Shown here: positions 33,436-45,097 of the stretch, in pieces
How the letters are laid out: every line of letters starts with the position of its first letter
Numbering within the stretch: the stretch's first letter is position 1
The notes under the pieces: generated by a model
The model's database searches: none
Seen by the model: only the letters and a program-made list of their open reading frames with translations
What the model was told of the DNA's origin: nothing
From: Guyparkeria sp. WRN-7
GTDB taxonomy: Bacteria > Pseudomonadota > Gammaproteobacteria > Halothiobacillales > Halothiobacillaceae
Direction of reading: 5' to 3'
Assembly: GCF_001641825.1 (NCBI RefSeq)
Contig: NZ_LRFH01000006.1
Span: forward strand, 1-62,307
DNA: 62,307 nucleotides
Program-made: the position numbers and the translations under genes

Positions 33436-34701
33436 TCAGCTGTCCTCCGGCGGTCGCAGGCCGCGGTCCGGGCTGATCCAGCGGGCGCGTTCGCCGCTGC
33501 GCTTGAGAATCGCGCGCGGGACGGCCGCGACCGTGGTGATCATCGACAGCAGCCAGAAGGCTAGCGGGTACCAGATCACCCAGAAGTAGTTGCGGAAGAA
33601 CCGTCGGTCGGATTCGTAGCGGCGGTCGATCAGCAGGCTGACGAAGAATTGCAGCAGGGCTGTCACGCCCAGGATGACCCCGGCCCACTGCGGCAGCAGA
33701 CCGGGCGTGCCCCAGCTCGGCGGCAGATCGACCACAAGCCCGATCAGGTAGATCACGATGATCGCGAACATCGCGTAGGCCCAGAGGATGCTGACGACAT
33801 ACTCCAGCGCCACTGCCCAGAGGCGGCGCTTGGTCCAGCGCAGCAGGCCGCCGGTGTGGCGCAGCACGGTCTCGACACCCCCCTGGGCCCAGCGCAGGCG
33901 CTGACGCCACAGGCCGACGATCGTCTCGGGCATGTAGATGTAGCAGAGCGCGTTGGGCTCGTAGCGGATGTCCCAGTGGTCGAGCTGCAGGCGCCAGGAG
34001 ATGTCGATGTCTTCCGTGACCATGTCGCTGGCCCAGTAGCCGATCCGATCCAGCGCGGTGCGGCGGAAGCCGGCAATTACGCCGGAGACGGTGAAGATGC
34101 GCCCGTACACCCGCTGGGCGCGTTTGATCAGGCCGATGGTGGCGGAGAACTCGCCCACCTGGAGCTTGCCGAGCAGGCTGCTGCGGTTGAGGATGCGCGG
34201 GTTGCCGGTCACCGCCCCGACTCGCGGTCCGGAGCTCAGGTGGAACATCAGCCAGGACACGGCCCGGGGGTGGAGCAGGGCATCGCCGTCGATGCAGACC
34301 AGGAAATCGCTGGTTGCCGCAAGGGCGCCGGTGCGCAGGGCGATCGCCTTGCCCTGGTTGGTCGCCAGGTGCACCACGCGCAGCTTGGGGTAGTCGCCGG
34401 TGAGTTCCTCGAGGATGCGGCCGGTCTCGTCGCTGCTGCCGTCGTTGACCGCGATCACCTCGAAGTCGGGGTATTCGCTGGCGTGCGCGTAGTGGATCGT
34501 GTCGCGAATGTCCTCCGCCTCGTTGAAGCAGGGAATGATGATGCTGCAGCGCGGTGTCTTCTTCGCCGGGGGCGGGTGTTCCGGGTCCGTTCCGTGGTTT
34601 CCCTCCCAGTGGAAGTAGTACCAGATACCGCCGATGATCCACACCCACGCCATGATCAGCGGGTAGAAGAAGGCGAAGTCCAGCAGCCAGTTGACGATCA
34701 T
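33436..34701 (-). CDS. pgaC: Poly-beta-1,6-GlcNAc synthase (GT2)
   Basis: 421 residues. N-terminal membrane helix, GT2 domain with SIIIPCFNEAEDIRDT, VNDGSSDET, CIDGDALLHPRA (DXD), a TED motif (DMVTEDIDISWRL, catalytic Asp) and QRLRWAQGG (Q-x-x-R-W of processive synthases), then several C-terminal helices forming the channel. It polymerises UDP-GlcNAc into poly-beta-1,6-GlcNAc and passes the chain to the periplasm. Third gene of the pga operon. Confidence 0.95.
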   Translation of the reverse strand: MIVNWLLDFAFFYPLIMAWVWIIGGIWYYFHWEGNHGTDPEHPPPAKKTPRCSIIIPCFNEAEDIRDTIHYAHASEYPDFEVIAVNDGSSDETGRILEELTGDYPKLRVVHLATNQGKAIALRTGALAATSDFLVCIDGDALLHPRAVSWLMFHLSSGPRVGAVTGNPRILNRSSLLGKLQVGEFSATIGLIKRAQRVYGRIFTVSGVIAGFRRTALDRIGYWASDMVTEDIDISWRLQLDHWDIRYEPNALCYIYMPETIVGLWRQRLRWAQGGVETVLRHTGGLLRWTKRRLWAVALEYVVSILWAYAMFAIIVIYLIGLVVDLPPSWGTPGLLPQWAGVILGVTALLQFFVSLLIDRRYESDRRFFRNYFWVIWYPLAFWLLSMITTVAAVPRAILKRSGERARWISPDRGLRPPEDS

Positions 34702-34713
34702 CCCGTTGGTCTC

Positions 34714-36750
34714 CTATCGCCGATGCGGGAAGGCATTGAGCGACATGCCCTCGTAGGTGGGCTCGAAGCGCGGCCGGTTGTTGAGGAAGTCATCCGGGTA
34801 GTAGGCGAGGTTGAGCGCCCCACGGCGGACGAGTTGCTGCATCCAGGCGCGCAGGGTCTCGGCCTCGATCCAGCGCCCCTCGCCGCGCCAGTCACGGGCC
34901 TGCAGCTCGAACACCACGTCATCGAAGCCACCAAGCTGGGCCTCGACGGCATCAGCGAGATCCCCCAGCCATTCATTGGCAGGACGGTCGGTGCCGTCCA
35001 GCCACGGCATGGCCATGATGGCGACCTCGTCATAGGCCGAGGCGAAGGCCGGCAACGATTGCGCGAAGCGTGCCTCGGCGGATGGGTCGAGCACCACCCG
35101 CGCGTAGAGGTTGCGGGCCGTGCGGAAATCGTTGGACTGGTTGACGTGATAACGCAGTCGCTCGATGACGGCGGTGCCGAAGTCGATCAGCGCGCGGGTC
35201 TTCTGCCCGGCGTCGAGACGACAGGTGTCCAGCGGTCGGGTGGTGCCCGGCCAGCGGGCCGTCTCGCGGCAGGCGGTCAGATCCTCGTCGGCCGCGAGGT
35301 AGGCATCGTCGTGGATCAGCACCCCGGCAATGCCGCTGGCGGCCTTGCCCAGATCGGCGTAGATCTCCCCGACGATCTCGACCGACTCCGGCAGGAACGG
35401 GCTCAGGCGTCGATAGTCCCGCTCGGCCGGCACCGGTTGGCCGTCGGCGCCGGGCCGGCTGACCGACAAGCGGCGCTTGCGCTCGGCCTCCGGCAGGTCG
35501 AAGGCCAGCAGCGGCATCCAGGCGTAGACACGCACCCCGGCACGCGTGCGCAGCTGCCACGAGACGCGGTTGAACAGATCCGCGCGCATGGGCAGGTGCC
35601 GGTTGGGGAAGTACAGCTCGGCGGCATTGCCGTCGCCATCGGGGTCGGCGAACGCCTGCAGGTAGACGCTTTTGACCTGCATGCGCTTGATGCGGTCGAG
35701 CAGCCGGCCGAGGTTGGCGTTGGTCTGCTCCGGGTCCGGGTCGTAGACGTAGTCGAGGTCGACATGCACGGCGCGTTGCGGGGCGGGGCCGGCAAGTGCC
35801 GGTGCCGTCTCGCGGGCGATCGACATCGCGGTGGGATCGTCGGTGATTAGCAGGCGGCCGTACGCCGGCTGGCCCGGTCGGTTCAGCGGCTCGCTGCCGA
35901 GCGAGAACGACCACGGCATGCCGACCTCGGCGGCGATCCGGTCGACTTCGGCGCTGTGGGCGCCATAGGGCCAGACGATCGCGCGCGGTGCCACGCCGGT
36001 GATCGCCTCGATGGCGTCGGCGCTGCGTTCGAGGTCGACGCGGATGCGGTTGCGGAACGCCTTGTCGCTCTCGTAGCTGTCGCTGGCCGGGTCGTAGCGG
36101 CGGGTGATCGCCGCCGGCTCCATGTTGCCCTGCGGGTTCGCCAGGATGCCGCGATGCAGGTCGTGGCTGTGGCTGGCGAACTCCACCAGGCCGGATGTCT
36201 GCATGCGGCGGATCTGCTCGGGCGAGACGAAGCCCGATGCCCCTCGCGGGCGGTCGTTGTAGACCACGGTGCTGGCGGGCGCTTCTTCCCCGGCGGCGGT
36301 TGCAGGAGCCTCGGCCGGCCGCTTGACCGCGCCGTAGTCGACCGACGCCCCGCTCCAGACCGTCTGCAGCCAGCCGGTCTGCAGGGCAAACAGGGCCGGG
36401 TAGTCGTAGGCCTGCAGCAACGGGAAGACGTGGCTGTAGAGGCTCGACAGGCCGTCGTCGAAGGTCAGCAGAACGGCGTTGTCGGGCAACGGCTCCCCGC
36501 CTTGGCGGGCATCGACGATCTGCTGCAGGGAGACCGGATGCCAGTCGTTGGCGGCCATCCAGTCGAACCACTCGGTCAGCCGGCGGGTGCTGACGGCGTA
36601 GGGGTCGGCATCGCGCCCGGCGGTCACCTCATCACGCACGTCGTGGTAGCACAGCGCCAGGAACTGGTCGTCAGGGACGCCGAACGGCGACGTCGCGGCG
36701 GGGGCCACCAGCGGGGCGAGCATCAAAAGCAGGAACGCGAGCCGGCGCAT
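34714..36750 (-). CDS. pgaB: Poly-beta-1,6-GlcNAc N-deacetylase PgaB
   Basis: 678 residues. Signal peptide MRRLAFLLLMLAPLVAPAA, then a polysaccharide deacetylase (NodB) domain with CYHDVRDE, LTFDDGLSSL (Asp pair for metal) and FASHSHDLHRG (metal His), then a C-terminal TIM-barrel-like glycoside hydrolase domain from about 315 (VHVDLDYVYDPDPEQ...). PgaB partly deacetylates PNAG, needed for export. ATG 36750 overlaps the pgaA stop in TGATG; the frame extends upstream inside pgaA without a start. No lipobox visible, unlike E. coli PgaB. Confidence 0.94.
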   Translation of the reverse strand: MRRLAFLLLMLAPLVAPAATSPFGVPDDQFLALCYHDVRDEVTAGRDADPYAVSTRRLTEWFDWMAANDWHPVSLQQIVDARQGGEPLPDNAVLLTFDDGLSSLYSHVFPLLQAYDYPALFALQTGWLQTVWSGASVDYGAVKRPAEAPATAAGEEAPASTVVYNDRPRGASGFVSPEQIRRMQTSGLVEFASHSHDLHRGILANPQGNMEPAAITRRYDPASDSYESDKAFRNRIRVDLERSADAIEAITGVAPRAIVWPYGAHSAEVDRIAAEVGMPWSFSLGSEPLNRPGQPAYGRLLITDDPTAMSIARETAPALAGPAPQRAVHVDLDYVYDPDPEQTNANLGRLLDRIKRMQVKSVYLQAFADPDGDGNAAELYFPNRHLPMRADLFNRVSWQLRTRAGVRVYAWMPLLAFDLPEAERKRRLSVSRPGADGQPVPAERDYRRLSPFLPESVEIVGEIYADLGKAASGIAGVLIHDDAYLAADEDLTACRETARWPGTTRPLDTCRLDAGQKTRALIDFGTAVIERLRYHVNQSNDFRTARNLYARVVLDPSAEARFAQSLPAFASAYDEVAIMAMPWLDGTDRPANEWLGDLADAVEAQLGGFDDVVFELQARDWRGEGRWIEAETLRAWMQQLVRRGALNLAYYPDDFLNNRPRFEPTYEGMSLNAFPHRR

Positions 36751-39218
36751 CAGAAGATTCCTCGGAAGCCGACGGTGCCGTAGAGCCGGCGTTCGCGCTC
36801 GCCGTCGTAGGCCGTGCTCTGCCAGCCCACTTGATATTCCACCGACCAGCGGCGGTCGAGTGCCCAGCGATGCCCGTAGCGGGCCTCCACCATCGGATGG
36901 CTGCCGTAATCGGCTTGAAGGCCCATGCCGGCTGCCGCGAAGAAGGTCTGCGTGAACGACCGTTCGTACTGCCGCCAGGTGATCCACTCGTGCTCGGCCC
37001 GCAAGGTGCCGCTCGCCGAGTAGCGTGGGTTGAAGTAGGGGCCGCCGGGCGAGCTGTTGTGCTGATAGAAGACGTCCGCGCCCACGTTGGTGAGGTGGTG
37101 GGCGGAGGCCTGCACCCGGCGCGTGGCGCCGGCCGCCGCCGACCAGCGGCGGTTGCCGTCGTCGATGGTCAGCAGTCCCGTCGTCACGTAGGCATTCAGT
37201 GATTCATGGGCTCGCCAGTAGAGCGTGGTCGAGGCGGACCAGCCGGAGAGGCCGGCGTCGTCCGCGCGCAGCGGTGTCTCGATCGAATGGCTGTCCGCCT
37301 CGGCCGACAGCTGCCAGTGGTCGTCGAGCCAGATGCTGCCGCCGGCGGCGACGCCTGGGTCCGTGTCACCCAGCCGTTCGCGATCGACGCGCAACCAGAG
37401 CTGGCGGCGTAGCGCGGCCCACTCGATGCCGATGCCGACGCGGTCGTGGCGCCCCTTGGTCTGGTCGAAGGTGGCGGTGGTGCGCCGGTGTTCGGCGAAT
37501 ACCCGCCAGTCCTCGCTCGTCCACGCCGAGTTCAGTCGTGCCCGCCAGTTCAGGTCGCGGTTGCCCGTGACCACGCCCGTGCCGCCGCGGGTGCGTCCCA
37601 CGGTGAGCTCGCCTTCGATCGAGGGTCGGTCGCGATCGGCCAGCTCGTCGGCCTGGCGACGCACGCGGCTGTCGCGCGGGTAGTCGGATTGCAGTCCGGA
37701 GAGGATCGCCGCCCAGCGATCGTACTCGCCCAGGTCGCGCGCATTGGCAGCCTGGTTGAGGCGGGTGTCGAGTGCTTCGGGCGCCCAGCTGGCCGCGGTC
37801 TGGGTCAGTTGCCGCGAGCGTTCCGGCCAGCCACGCCAGCGGGCAACGCGTGCCTGGGTGTTTCGCAGCCCGGCGTGAGCCGGGGCCCGAGCGACCAGCG
37901 TGTCGGCACGGCTCCATGCCTGCGCCTCGTGTTGCCGGTAGGCAGGGTCGAGCGCCCCGAGCTGGTCGACGCCGATTCGTTCCCAGTTCGGTTGGGCTTC
38001 CCGTCCGGCCGGCGCAGGCAGCCAGGTCGGTGTGACGGCTTCGGCGTGGTCCAGCAGGTCGGTGGCAGTGGCGTAGTCCTCGTTGGCGAGGTGGGCGTAA
38101 TAAAGGGCGAGCAACAGGTCGAGGTCCGCCGGTGTGTCGGCGCGGTTGAGGGACTGGTACAGCGGGATGGCCCGCTCTGGCTGGCGCTCGGCGAGATAGG
38201 CATCGGCCGCGGCGCGCCGTGCGAACGGCGGGAGGGCGGCGGTCTGGTCGGGCAGTTCCTCGTAGGCGGCAATGGCCTCCGGCATGCGTTCCAGTTGCCG
38301 CAGGACGACCAGTCGGTCAAGGCGGGCCCGGAGTCGCTGCGGGTGTCCCGCCGGGGCACGCTCGATAAAGCGATCGATTCGCAGCAGTGCGGCCTCCAGC
38401 GCCCGGTTGCGTCGTGCCGTGAGCGGCGTGTCGCTGAGCGCGTCCCGCTGGGCGATGGCGTGGCGGACTGCCGCGGCATTGGCATCCGCCTCGATCTGAA
38501 GGCGGGTCGAGGCGGCGAAGCGGTCGGGATGGCGGTTGACCTGGTCGAGGGCGTGCTCGGCGGCGCCGAGCTGCCAGAGTGCCAGGTTCTGTTGCTGGGC
38601 CGCGAGCGGGTGGCCGGCATCGATTTCGAGTGCGCGATTGGCGCGGAGCAGGGCTTGTCGTGGCTGGCCCGCGACTCGCAGCCCGTAGGCGATCATTGCC
38701 AGCTGCTGCGGCGAGTCCGGCAAGGGGGTGATCGAATCGAGCACCGCGGTGGCCGTGGCCGCGTCGCCGGCCTCGGCGGAAACCACGCCGTAGAGAATGC
38801 GCCCGGGAGTGCCCAGCTGGTCGTGCGAGCGGCGCAGGATGGTCGCGGCATCGGCGAAGCGTCGTTCGTCCCGCAGGGCGCCGGCCCAGGCGAGGTGTGC
38901 GTACCGTGGCACGGTCTCGGGCGGGATGCCCGCCATGCGCTCACGGATTGCCGGGTTGTCGCCGGCCTGACGGAGCAGGACGATCAGGTCGGCGAGCACC
39001 CGGCCGTTGCTCGGATGTTGTTCAGCCAGTCTGCGGAGTTGTTCGATGGCGCGGTCGAGCTGCCCCTGGCCGGCAAGCTCGACGGCTGCGTGCCGCTGTT
39101 CGGCAACCGTGGCGGCGCTGACCGGCTGGGCAACGCAGGCGAACAGGCAGACGGCGGTCAGCCATGGGGCGAGCGTGTTGCGCGCGTGCTCGCGAGTGCG
39201 GCGTGCATCGCCCTCCAT
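36750..39218 (-). CDS. pgaA: PNAG export porin with TPR domain
   Basis: 822 residues. Signal peptide, TPR-rich periplasmic region to about 510 (GQGQLDRAIEQLRRLAEQHP and similar repeats), then a C-terminal outer-membrane barrel of alternating strands (WRARLNSAWTSEDWRVFAEHRR ... LYGTVGFRGIF). PgaA is the pore exporting partly deacetylated PNAG. ATG 39218 is preferred with AGAGGA about 9 bases upstream; ATG 39254 is possible. First gene of the pga operon; the short AT-rich gap 39219-39308 before it likely carries the promoter. Confidence 0.9.
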   Translation of the reverse strand: MEGDARRTREHARNTLAPWLTAVCLFACVAQPVSAATVAEQRHAAVELAGQGQLDRAIEQLRRLAEQHPSNGRVLADLIVLLRQAGDNPAIRERMAGIPPETVPRYAHLAWAGALRDERRFADAATILRRSHDQLGTPGRILYGVVSAEAGDAATATAVLDSITPLPDSPQQLAMIAYGLRVAGQPRQALLRANRALEIDAGHPLAAQQQNLALWQLGAAEHALDQVNRHPDRFAASTRLQIEADANAAAVRHAIAQRDALSDTPLTARRNRALEAALLRIDRFIERAPAGHPQRLRARLDRLVVLRQLERMPEAIAAYEELPDQTAALPPFARRAAADAYLAERQPERAIPLYQSLNRADTPADLDLLLALYYAHLANEDYATATDLLDHAEAVTPTWLPAPAGREAQPNWERIGVDQLGALDPAYRQHEAQAWSRADTLVARAPAHAGLRNTQARVARWRGWPERSRQLTQTAASWAPEALDTRLNQAANARDLGEYDRWAAILSGLQSDYPRDSRVRRQADELADRDRPSIEGELTVGRTRGGTGVVTGNRDLNWRARLNSAWTSEDWRVFAEHRRTTATFDQTKGRHDRVGIGIEWAALRRQLWLRVDRERLGDTDPGVAAGGSIWLDDHWQLSAEADSHSIETPLRADDAGLSGWSASTTLYWRAHESLNAYVTTGLLTIDDGNRRWSAAAGATRRVQASAHHLTNVGADVFYQHNSSPGGPYFNPRYSASGTLRAEHEWITWRQYERSFTQTFFAAAGMGLQADYGSHPMVEARYGHRWALDRRWSVEYQVGWQSTAYDGERERRLYGTVGFRGIF

Positions 39219-39308
39219 CCTGAAAGTTCCTCTGCCAGATTCGATTCGCCGCATTCTACCGCAAATAAATGCACTTATCTTGCGATTAACATATTGGAAT
39301 ATGGTGAT

Positions 39309-41690
39309 TTAGTGATGATGAGGTGGCTGGCCGTTGGCCGTCAGTGACGGCCAGCGCCAGTCGCGGATTTCCGGCATGTCCTCGCCGTGTTCGCGGATGT
39401 AGTGCTCGTGGTCGATGAGGCGCTGCTCGAGTTGCTGACGCAGGTGGGCGCCACGCACCTTGAGGCCGGGCACGCGCTCGATCACGTCGATGACCAGGTG
39501 GAACCGGTCGATCTCGTTCTGCACCGCCATGTCGAACGGCGTGGTGGTCGTGCCTTCCTCCTTGTAGCCGCGCACGTGCAGGTTGTGGTGGTTGGTCCGC
39601 CGATAGGTGAGGCGGTGAATCAGCCACGGATAGCCGTGATAGGCGAACACCACCGGCCGGTCGAGGGTGAAGATCGAGTCGAACGCCCGGTCGGACAGGC
39701 CATGCGGGTGCTCGCTGTCCGGCTGGAGTTTCATCAGGTCGACGACGTTGACCACCCGCACCCGCAGTTCGGGCAGGTGGCGGCGCAGCAGGTCGACGGC
39801 GGCCAGGGTCTCCTCGGTGGGTACATCGCCCGCGCAGGCCATGACCACGTCCGGTTCGACACCGTCGTCGTTGCTGGCCCACTCCCAGATCGAGATGCCT
39901 GCGGTGCAGTGCTTTATCGCCGCATCCATGTCGAGGTACTGGGGTTCGGGCTGTTTGCCGGCGACGATCACGTTGATGTAATCACGGCTTTTCAGGCAGT
40001 GGTCCGTCACCGACAGCAGGCAGTTCGCATCCGGTGGAAAGTAGACACGGACCACGCTCGCCTTCTTGTTGACCACGATATCGATGAAGCCGGGATCCTG
40101 GTGCGAAAAGCCGTTGTGGTCCTGGCGCCAGACGTGGCTGGTCAGGAGATAGTTGAGCGACGGCACGGGCGCACGCCAGGGAATCTCCCGGCTGGTGTCC
40201 AGCCACTTGGCGTGCTGGTTGAACATCGAGTCGATGATGTGGATGAAGGCCTCGTAGCAGGCGAACAGGCCATGGCGGCCGGTGAGCAGGTAGCCCTCCA
40301 GCCAGCCCTGGCAGGTGTGTTCCGAGAGGATCTCCATCACCCGCCCGTCGCGGGCGAGATGCTCGTCGGTGGGCAGGATCTCGCCGTGCCAGGCCCGGTC
40401 GGTGACGGAGAAGACGTCATCGAGCCGATTGGAGCTGGTCTCGTCGGGACCGAACAGGCGGAAATTGCGTGTCCCGCGGTTCTTCTCGATCAAGTCGCGC
40501 AGGAAGCGTCCCATGGCGCGAGTCGATTCGGCCTTGGCCTGACCCGGGGCCTCGACCGGGACGGCGTAGTCGCGGAAGTCGGGCAAGTCGAGCGGCCGGC
40601 ACAGCAGCCCGCCGTTGGCATGCGGGTTGGCGGACAGGCGTCGGGCATCGACCGGGGTGCGCGCAGTGAGCCAGTCGAGGGGGCGACCCTGCTGGTCGAA
40701 CAGTTCCTCGGGGCGGTAGCTCTTCATCCAGGATTCGAGGATCCGGAGGTAGGCAGGGTTTTCCCGGACGTGCTTCATCGGGACCTGGTGGGAGCGCCAG
40801 GTGCCTTCCACCGGCTCGCCGTCGATCTCCTCTGGGCCGGTCCAGCCCTTGGGCGTGCGCAGCACGATCATCGGCCAGCGGGGGCGGGTGGTGTCCCCGT
40901 CTTGGCGGGCACGTTGCTGGATGGCATGAATGTCGTCGAGGGCCCGGCCGAGTGTCTCGGCCATCGCCGGGTGCATCGTCTCGGGGTCGTCTCCGGAAAC
41001 AAAGTGGGGCTCGTAGCCGTAGCCGCGCAGCAGCGCCTCGAGTTCGTCCTCCGGGATGCGGGCGAGCACGGTGGGGTTGGCGATCTTGTAGCCGTTGAGG
41101 TGCAGGATCGGCAGCACCGCGCCGTCGCGGGCCGGGTCGAGGAACTTGTTCGAATGCCACGAGGTGGCCAGCGGGCCGGTCTCGGCTTCGCCGTCACCGA
41201 CCACCGCGCAGACCACCAGGTCCGGGTTGTCGAAGGCCGCGCCGAAGGCATGCGAGAGCACGTAGCCCAACTCGCCACCCTCGTGGATCGAGCCCGGGGT
41301 CTCCGGAGCGACGTGCGAGGGGATGCCGCCGGGAAAGGAGAACTGCCGGAACAGGCGGCGCATGCCGGGCTCGTCGCGGCTGATGCGCGGGTAGGTTTCC
41401 GAGTAGGTGCCGTCGAGCCAGGCGCTGGCCACCAGGCCCGGACCGCCGTGGCCGGGACCGGTCAGGTAGATGGCGTCGAGATCGCGCGCCACGATCTGGT
41501 GATTCATGTGCGCGTAGATGAAGTTGAGTCCCGGCGTGGTGCCCCAGTGTCCCAGCAGGCGTGGCTTGATGTGCTCGGGGGCCAGTCGCTCGCGCAGCAG
41601 TGGGTTGTCGAGCAGGTATATCTGCCCGACGGACAGGTAGTTGGCCGCTCGCCAGAAACCGTCGATCGATTCGATATCGCTTGGTTGCAT
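39309..41690 (-). CDS. xfp: Phosphoketolase (xylulose-5-P/fructose-6-P)
   Basis: 793 residues. Thiamine-diphosphate enzyme that splits xylulose-5-P (or fructose-6-P) with phosphate into acetyl phosphate and an aldose phosphate. Motifs include [50 protein letters not shown] and [12 protein letters not shown] (ThDP GDGxxE), typical of the family. Start MQPSDIES at 41690 has GGAGA upstream; an upstream ATG at 41717 does not. Followed on the operon's upstream side by acetate kinase, which uses its product. Confidence 0.96.
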   Translation of the reverse strand: MQPSDIESIDGFWRAANYLSVGQIYLLDNPLLRERLAPEHIKPRLLGHWGTTPGLNFIYAHMNHQIVARDLDAIYLTGPGHGGPGLVASAWLDGTYSETYPRISRDEPGMRRLFRQFSFPGGIPSHVAPETPGSIHEGGELGYVLSHAFGAAFDNPDLVVCAVVGDGEAETGPLATSWHSNKFLDPARDGAVLPILHLNGYKIANPTVLARIPEDELEALLRGYGYEPHFVSGDDPETMHPAMAETLGRALDDIHAIQQRARQDGDTTRPRWPMIVLRTPKGWTGPEEIDGEPVEGTWRSHQVPMKHVRENPAYLRILESWMKSYRPEELFDQQGRPLDWLTARTPVDARRLSANPHANGGLLCRPLDLPDFRDYAVPVEAPGQAKAESTRAMGRFLRDLIEKNRGTRNFRLFGPDETSSNRLDDVFSVTDRAWHGEILPTDEHLARDGRVMEILSEHTCQGWLEGYLLTGRHGLFACYEAFIHIIDSMFNQHAKWLDTSREIPWRAPVPSLNYLLTSHVWRQDHNGFSHQDPGFIDIVVNKKASVVRVYFPPDANCLLSVTDHCLKSRDYINVIVAGKQPEPQYLDMDAAIKHCTAGISIWEWASNDDGVEPDVVMACAGDVPTEETLAAVDLLRRHLPELRVRVVNVVDLMKLQPDSEHPHGLSDRAFDSIFTLDRPVVFAYHGYPWLIHRLTYRRTNHHNLHVRGYKEEGTTTTPFDMAVQNEIDRFHLVIDVIERVPGLKVRGAHLRQQLEQRLIDHEHYIREHGEDMPEIRDWRWPSLTANGQPPHHH

Positions 41691-41772
41691 GGCGTGTTTC
41701 TCCGTGGCTCGGGGCATGCGATGCCGTTGCGTGCTCTGAAGAACGAGAACAGACGGGTGTGTCGGTCCGGTG

Positions 41773-42921
<1,149 letters not shown>

Positions 42922-43045
42922 CGGTTCGGTCCTCTTGATGTGCGCTTTTCCGGTGATCGGTGGTTGTCTCAGACCAATCGTAGTCCGGAATCTTGATATT
43001 TGTCAGTGGCTTGTCGGGCGCGTTCTGATAGGAACGCCGCGAACA

Positions 43046-43073
43046 CAAAAAAGGCGCGCCGTTGGCGCGCCTT
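43046..43073 (-). terminator. Rho-independent terminator after dctP
   Basis: On the minus strand AAGGCGCGCC-AAC-GGCGCGCCTT is followed by TTTT, 23 bases after the dctP stop. It separates the TRAP substrate-binding gene from ackA-xfp. Confidence 0.87.
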
Positions 43074-43095
43074 CGGGTTGCGTGAGGAGGGAGGC

Positions 43096-44163
43096 TTACT
43101 CGCTGTTGCCCTCGGCCACGGCTTTTTGGATCGCGTTGAGGATTTTCTCGCCGCGCGGGCCGGCCAGCTCGACGTACTGGTCGAATACCGGCTCGACACT
43201 AGCCCGGAACGATTCCACCTGGTCGGCGGTCAGGTCGATGAACTCGATGTCGCTCTTCGACTTGATCTCCTCGGTGGCGTTGGCGTTGAGCTCCTTCTGT
43301 ACATCCCAGATGTACGGGTCCAGCTCCTTGATCGTCTCCTTGACGCTTGCCTGCATGTCTTCCGGCAGGCCCTCGAGGAAGCCCGGGCTGGTGATGACGG
43401 TGGAGACGAACTGGGCATTGCGCGCCTCGATCAGGTAGTCCTGCACCTCGTAGAAGCTCATGTCGCGGATGGCGAACATCGGCTGCGTCTGGGCGTCGAT
43501 CTGGCCACGCTGCAGGCCGCCGTAGATCTCGGAGTACGCCATCGGCTTCGGGTTGGCCCCGTAGCCCTCGTAGGTGGCGATCAGCAGGTCGGACGGCTTG
43601 ACGCGGATCTTCACGCCCTCGAAGTCGGACGGCTGGGTGATCGGCTTGTTGGCACTCCAGACCATCCAGCCCTCGGGGATGATCGACAGCAGCTCGAGGC
43701 CCTTCTCGTTGTAGGCCGCGCCCAGCTGTTCGTAGACCACCGGGTTGCTGGCGAAGATTTCCTTGTTGACCGAGTCATCCTGGGAGAACAGGAAGTGCAG
43801 GGTGAACACCTGGGCCTCCGGGATGGTCGAGCCGACATGGCCCGCCGAGGCGAAGGCGAACTGCATGGTGTTGTTCTGAATCTGCTGGGTGATGTCCTGC
43901 GAGCTGCCGAGCGTGCCGTAGGGGTAGATCTTGATGTCGACGTTTTCGTGCTCGCTTTCGATCAGTTCCTTGAACTTCTCGGCGTATTTCCATTGCACGC
44001 CGCCCTTGGTCTCCTCGAGGGCGAAACGCCAGACCTGCTCGCCTTCACCGGACTTGGCCTCGTCATCGGAGGACTGACCGCAGCCGGTCAAGGTCAGGCC
44101 AGCTGCCATCGCCATGGCGCCCATCCAGAGGGCGCCCTTGTGAAGGAATCGCTTGCTTTCCAT
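43096..44163 (-). CDS. TRAP transporter solute-binding lipoprotein (DctP family)
   Basis: 355 residues. Lipobox LTGC (AAGLTLTGCGQSS) instead of a plain signal peptide, so membrane-anchored. DctP fold: WRFALEETKGGVQWKYAEKFKELIE, YPYGTLGSSQDITQQIQNNTMQFAFAS and VKIRVKPSDLLIATYEGYGANPKPMAYSEIYGGLQRGQIDAQ, the last containing the conserved Arg that grips a carboxylate ligand. The ligand is probably a C4-dicarboxylate or other organic acid. RBS GGGAGAG. Divergent from dctQM, 289 bases away. Confidence 0.93.
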   Translation of the reverse strand: MESKRFLHKGALWMGAMAMAAGLTLTGCGQSSDDEAKSGEGEQVWRFALEETKGGVQWKYAEKFKELIESEHENVDIKIYPYGTLGSSQDITQQIQNNTMQFAFASAGHVGSTIPEAQVFTLHFLFSQDDSVNKEIFASNPVVYEQLGAAYNEKGLELLSIIPEGWMVWSANKPITQPSDFEGVKIRVKPSDLLIATYEGYGANPKPMAYSEIYGGLQRGQIDAQTQPMFAIRDMSFYEVQDYLIEARNAQFVSTVITSPGFLEGLPEDMQASVKETIKELDPYIWDVQKELNANATEEIKSKSDIEFIDLTADQVESFRASVEPVFDQYVELAGPRGEKILNAIQKAVAEGNSE

Positions 44164-44452
44164 CTGTCTCTCCCTGTTTTTGCTTTTCGTTCATGGGGGC
44201 GCTCGCCCCGGAGCAGTGGCGAGCGCCGCGATCCCTTGACCTTAGCACGTCGAGCGCGCGCCGCCGTTGGACAGCCGGATGAACGCGCGACTACACTCCG
44301 ACGGCATGTTGCGTCACGCGAATCGTTCGGGACGATCGCCGCCGCCGATCGGCGGACACCCCGCTGTCCCGTCTCGCCGACCGCCGGAACGGAAACAATA
44401 AGAACGTCAGCCGGATCGTCCGTGCAAGGTCGGCCCGGCCGGGAGAAATCTA

Positions 44453-45097
44453 ATGTCGCAAGCGCAGGGAAAGCTGTCCCGGTCGTTGCCGGGGCGGATG
44501 CTGATCCGCCTGGACTGGCTGATCGGCTGGATCGAGAACATTGTCCTCTCCGGGGCGATTCTGCTGATGGCCGCCCTGAACATCGCCAACGTCCTGGGCG
44601 ACAACCTCCTCAAGCAAGGGCTGCCGTTCGCCGGCGAGATCAACCAGGCGCTGCTGGTGATGATCACCTTCGTCGGCGTGGCCAAGGCCGCGCGGCACGG
44701 GCGCAATATCCGCATGTCGGCCATCTACGACCAGCTCAAGGGGCGCTGGCGCAAGGGCCTGAACATGCTGATCACCACCGGTTCGGCGGTGGTGATGTTC
44801 TATCTCGCCTACTACGCGGTGCTCTACGAAGTGCAGGTGCGCTCCATCGGCCAGGCGACGCCGTCGCTCGGCATCCCGCTCTGGACCTTGTATGTGCTGG
44901 TGCCGGTCGGCCTGTTCATGGCCGGCCTGCAGTACACGCTGACCACGGTGCGCAACCTCGTCTCCAAGGAGCTGTATCGCTCCTTTCTGGAGAAGGAGGC
45001 CTACGAGGACGCCGACCTGTACGCCGAAGAGGAGGGCAAACTCCTCGACGAGGATGACGCCGATAAGACCGGCCAGTCGGACAAGGAGGCCCGCTGA
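44453..45097 (+). CDS. TRAP transporter small permease (DctQ family)
   Basis: 214 residues. Four membrane helices (about 22-45, 55-75, 95-115, 135-155), with the DctQ-typical GEINQALLVMITFVGVAKAARHGRNIRMSA loop region. An unusually long acidic C-terminal tail (EKEAYEDADLYAEEEGKLLDEDDAD). RBS GGGAG 8 bases upstream. The stop overlaps the dctM start in TGATG. Confidence 0.92.
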   Translation: MSQAQGKLSRSLPGRMLIRLDWLIGWIENIVLSGAILLMAALNIANVLGDNLLKQGLPFAGEINQALLVMITFVGVAKAARHGRNIRMSAIYDQLKGRWRKGLNMLITTGSAVVMFYLAYYAVLYEVQVRSIGQATPSLGIPLWTLYVLVPVGLFMAGLQYTLTTVRNLVSKELYRSFLEKEAYEDADLYAEEEGKLLDEDDADKTGQSDKEAR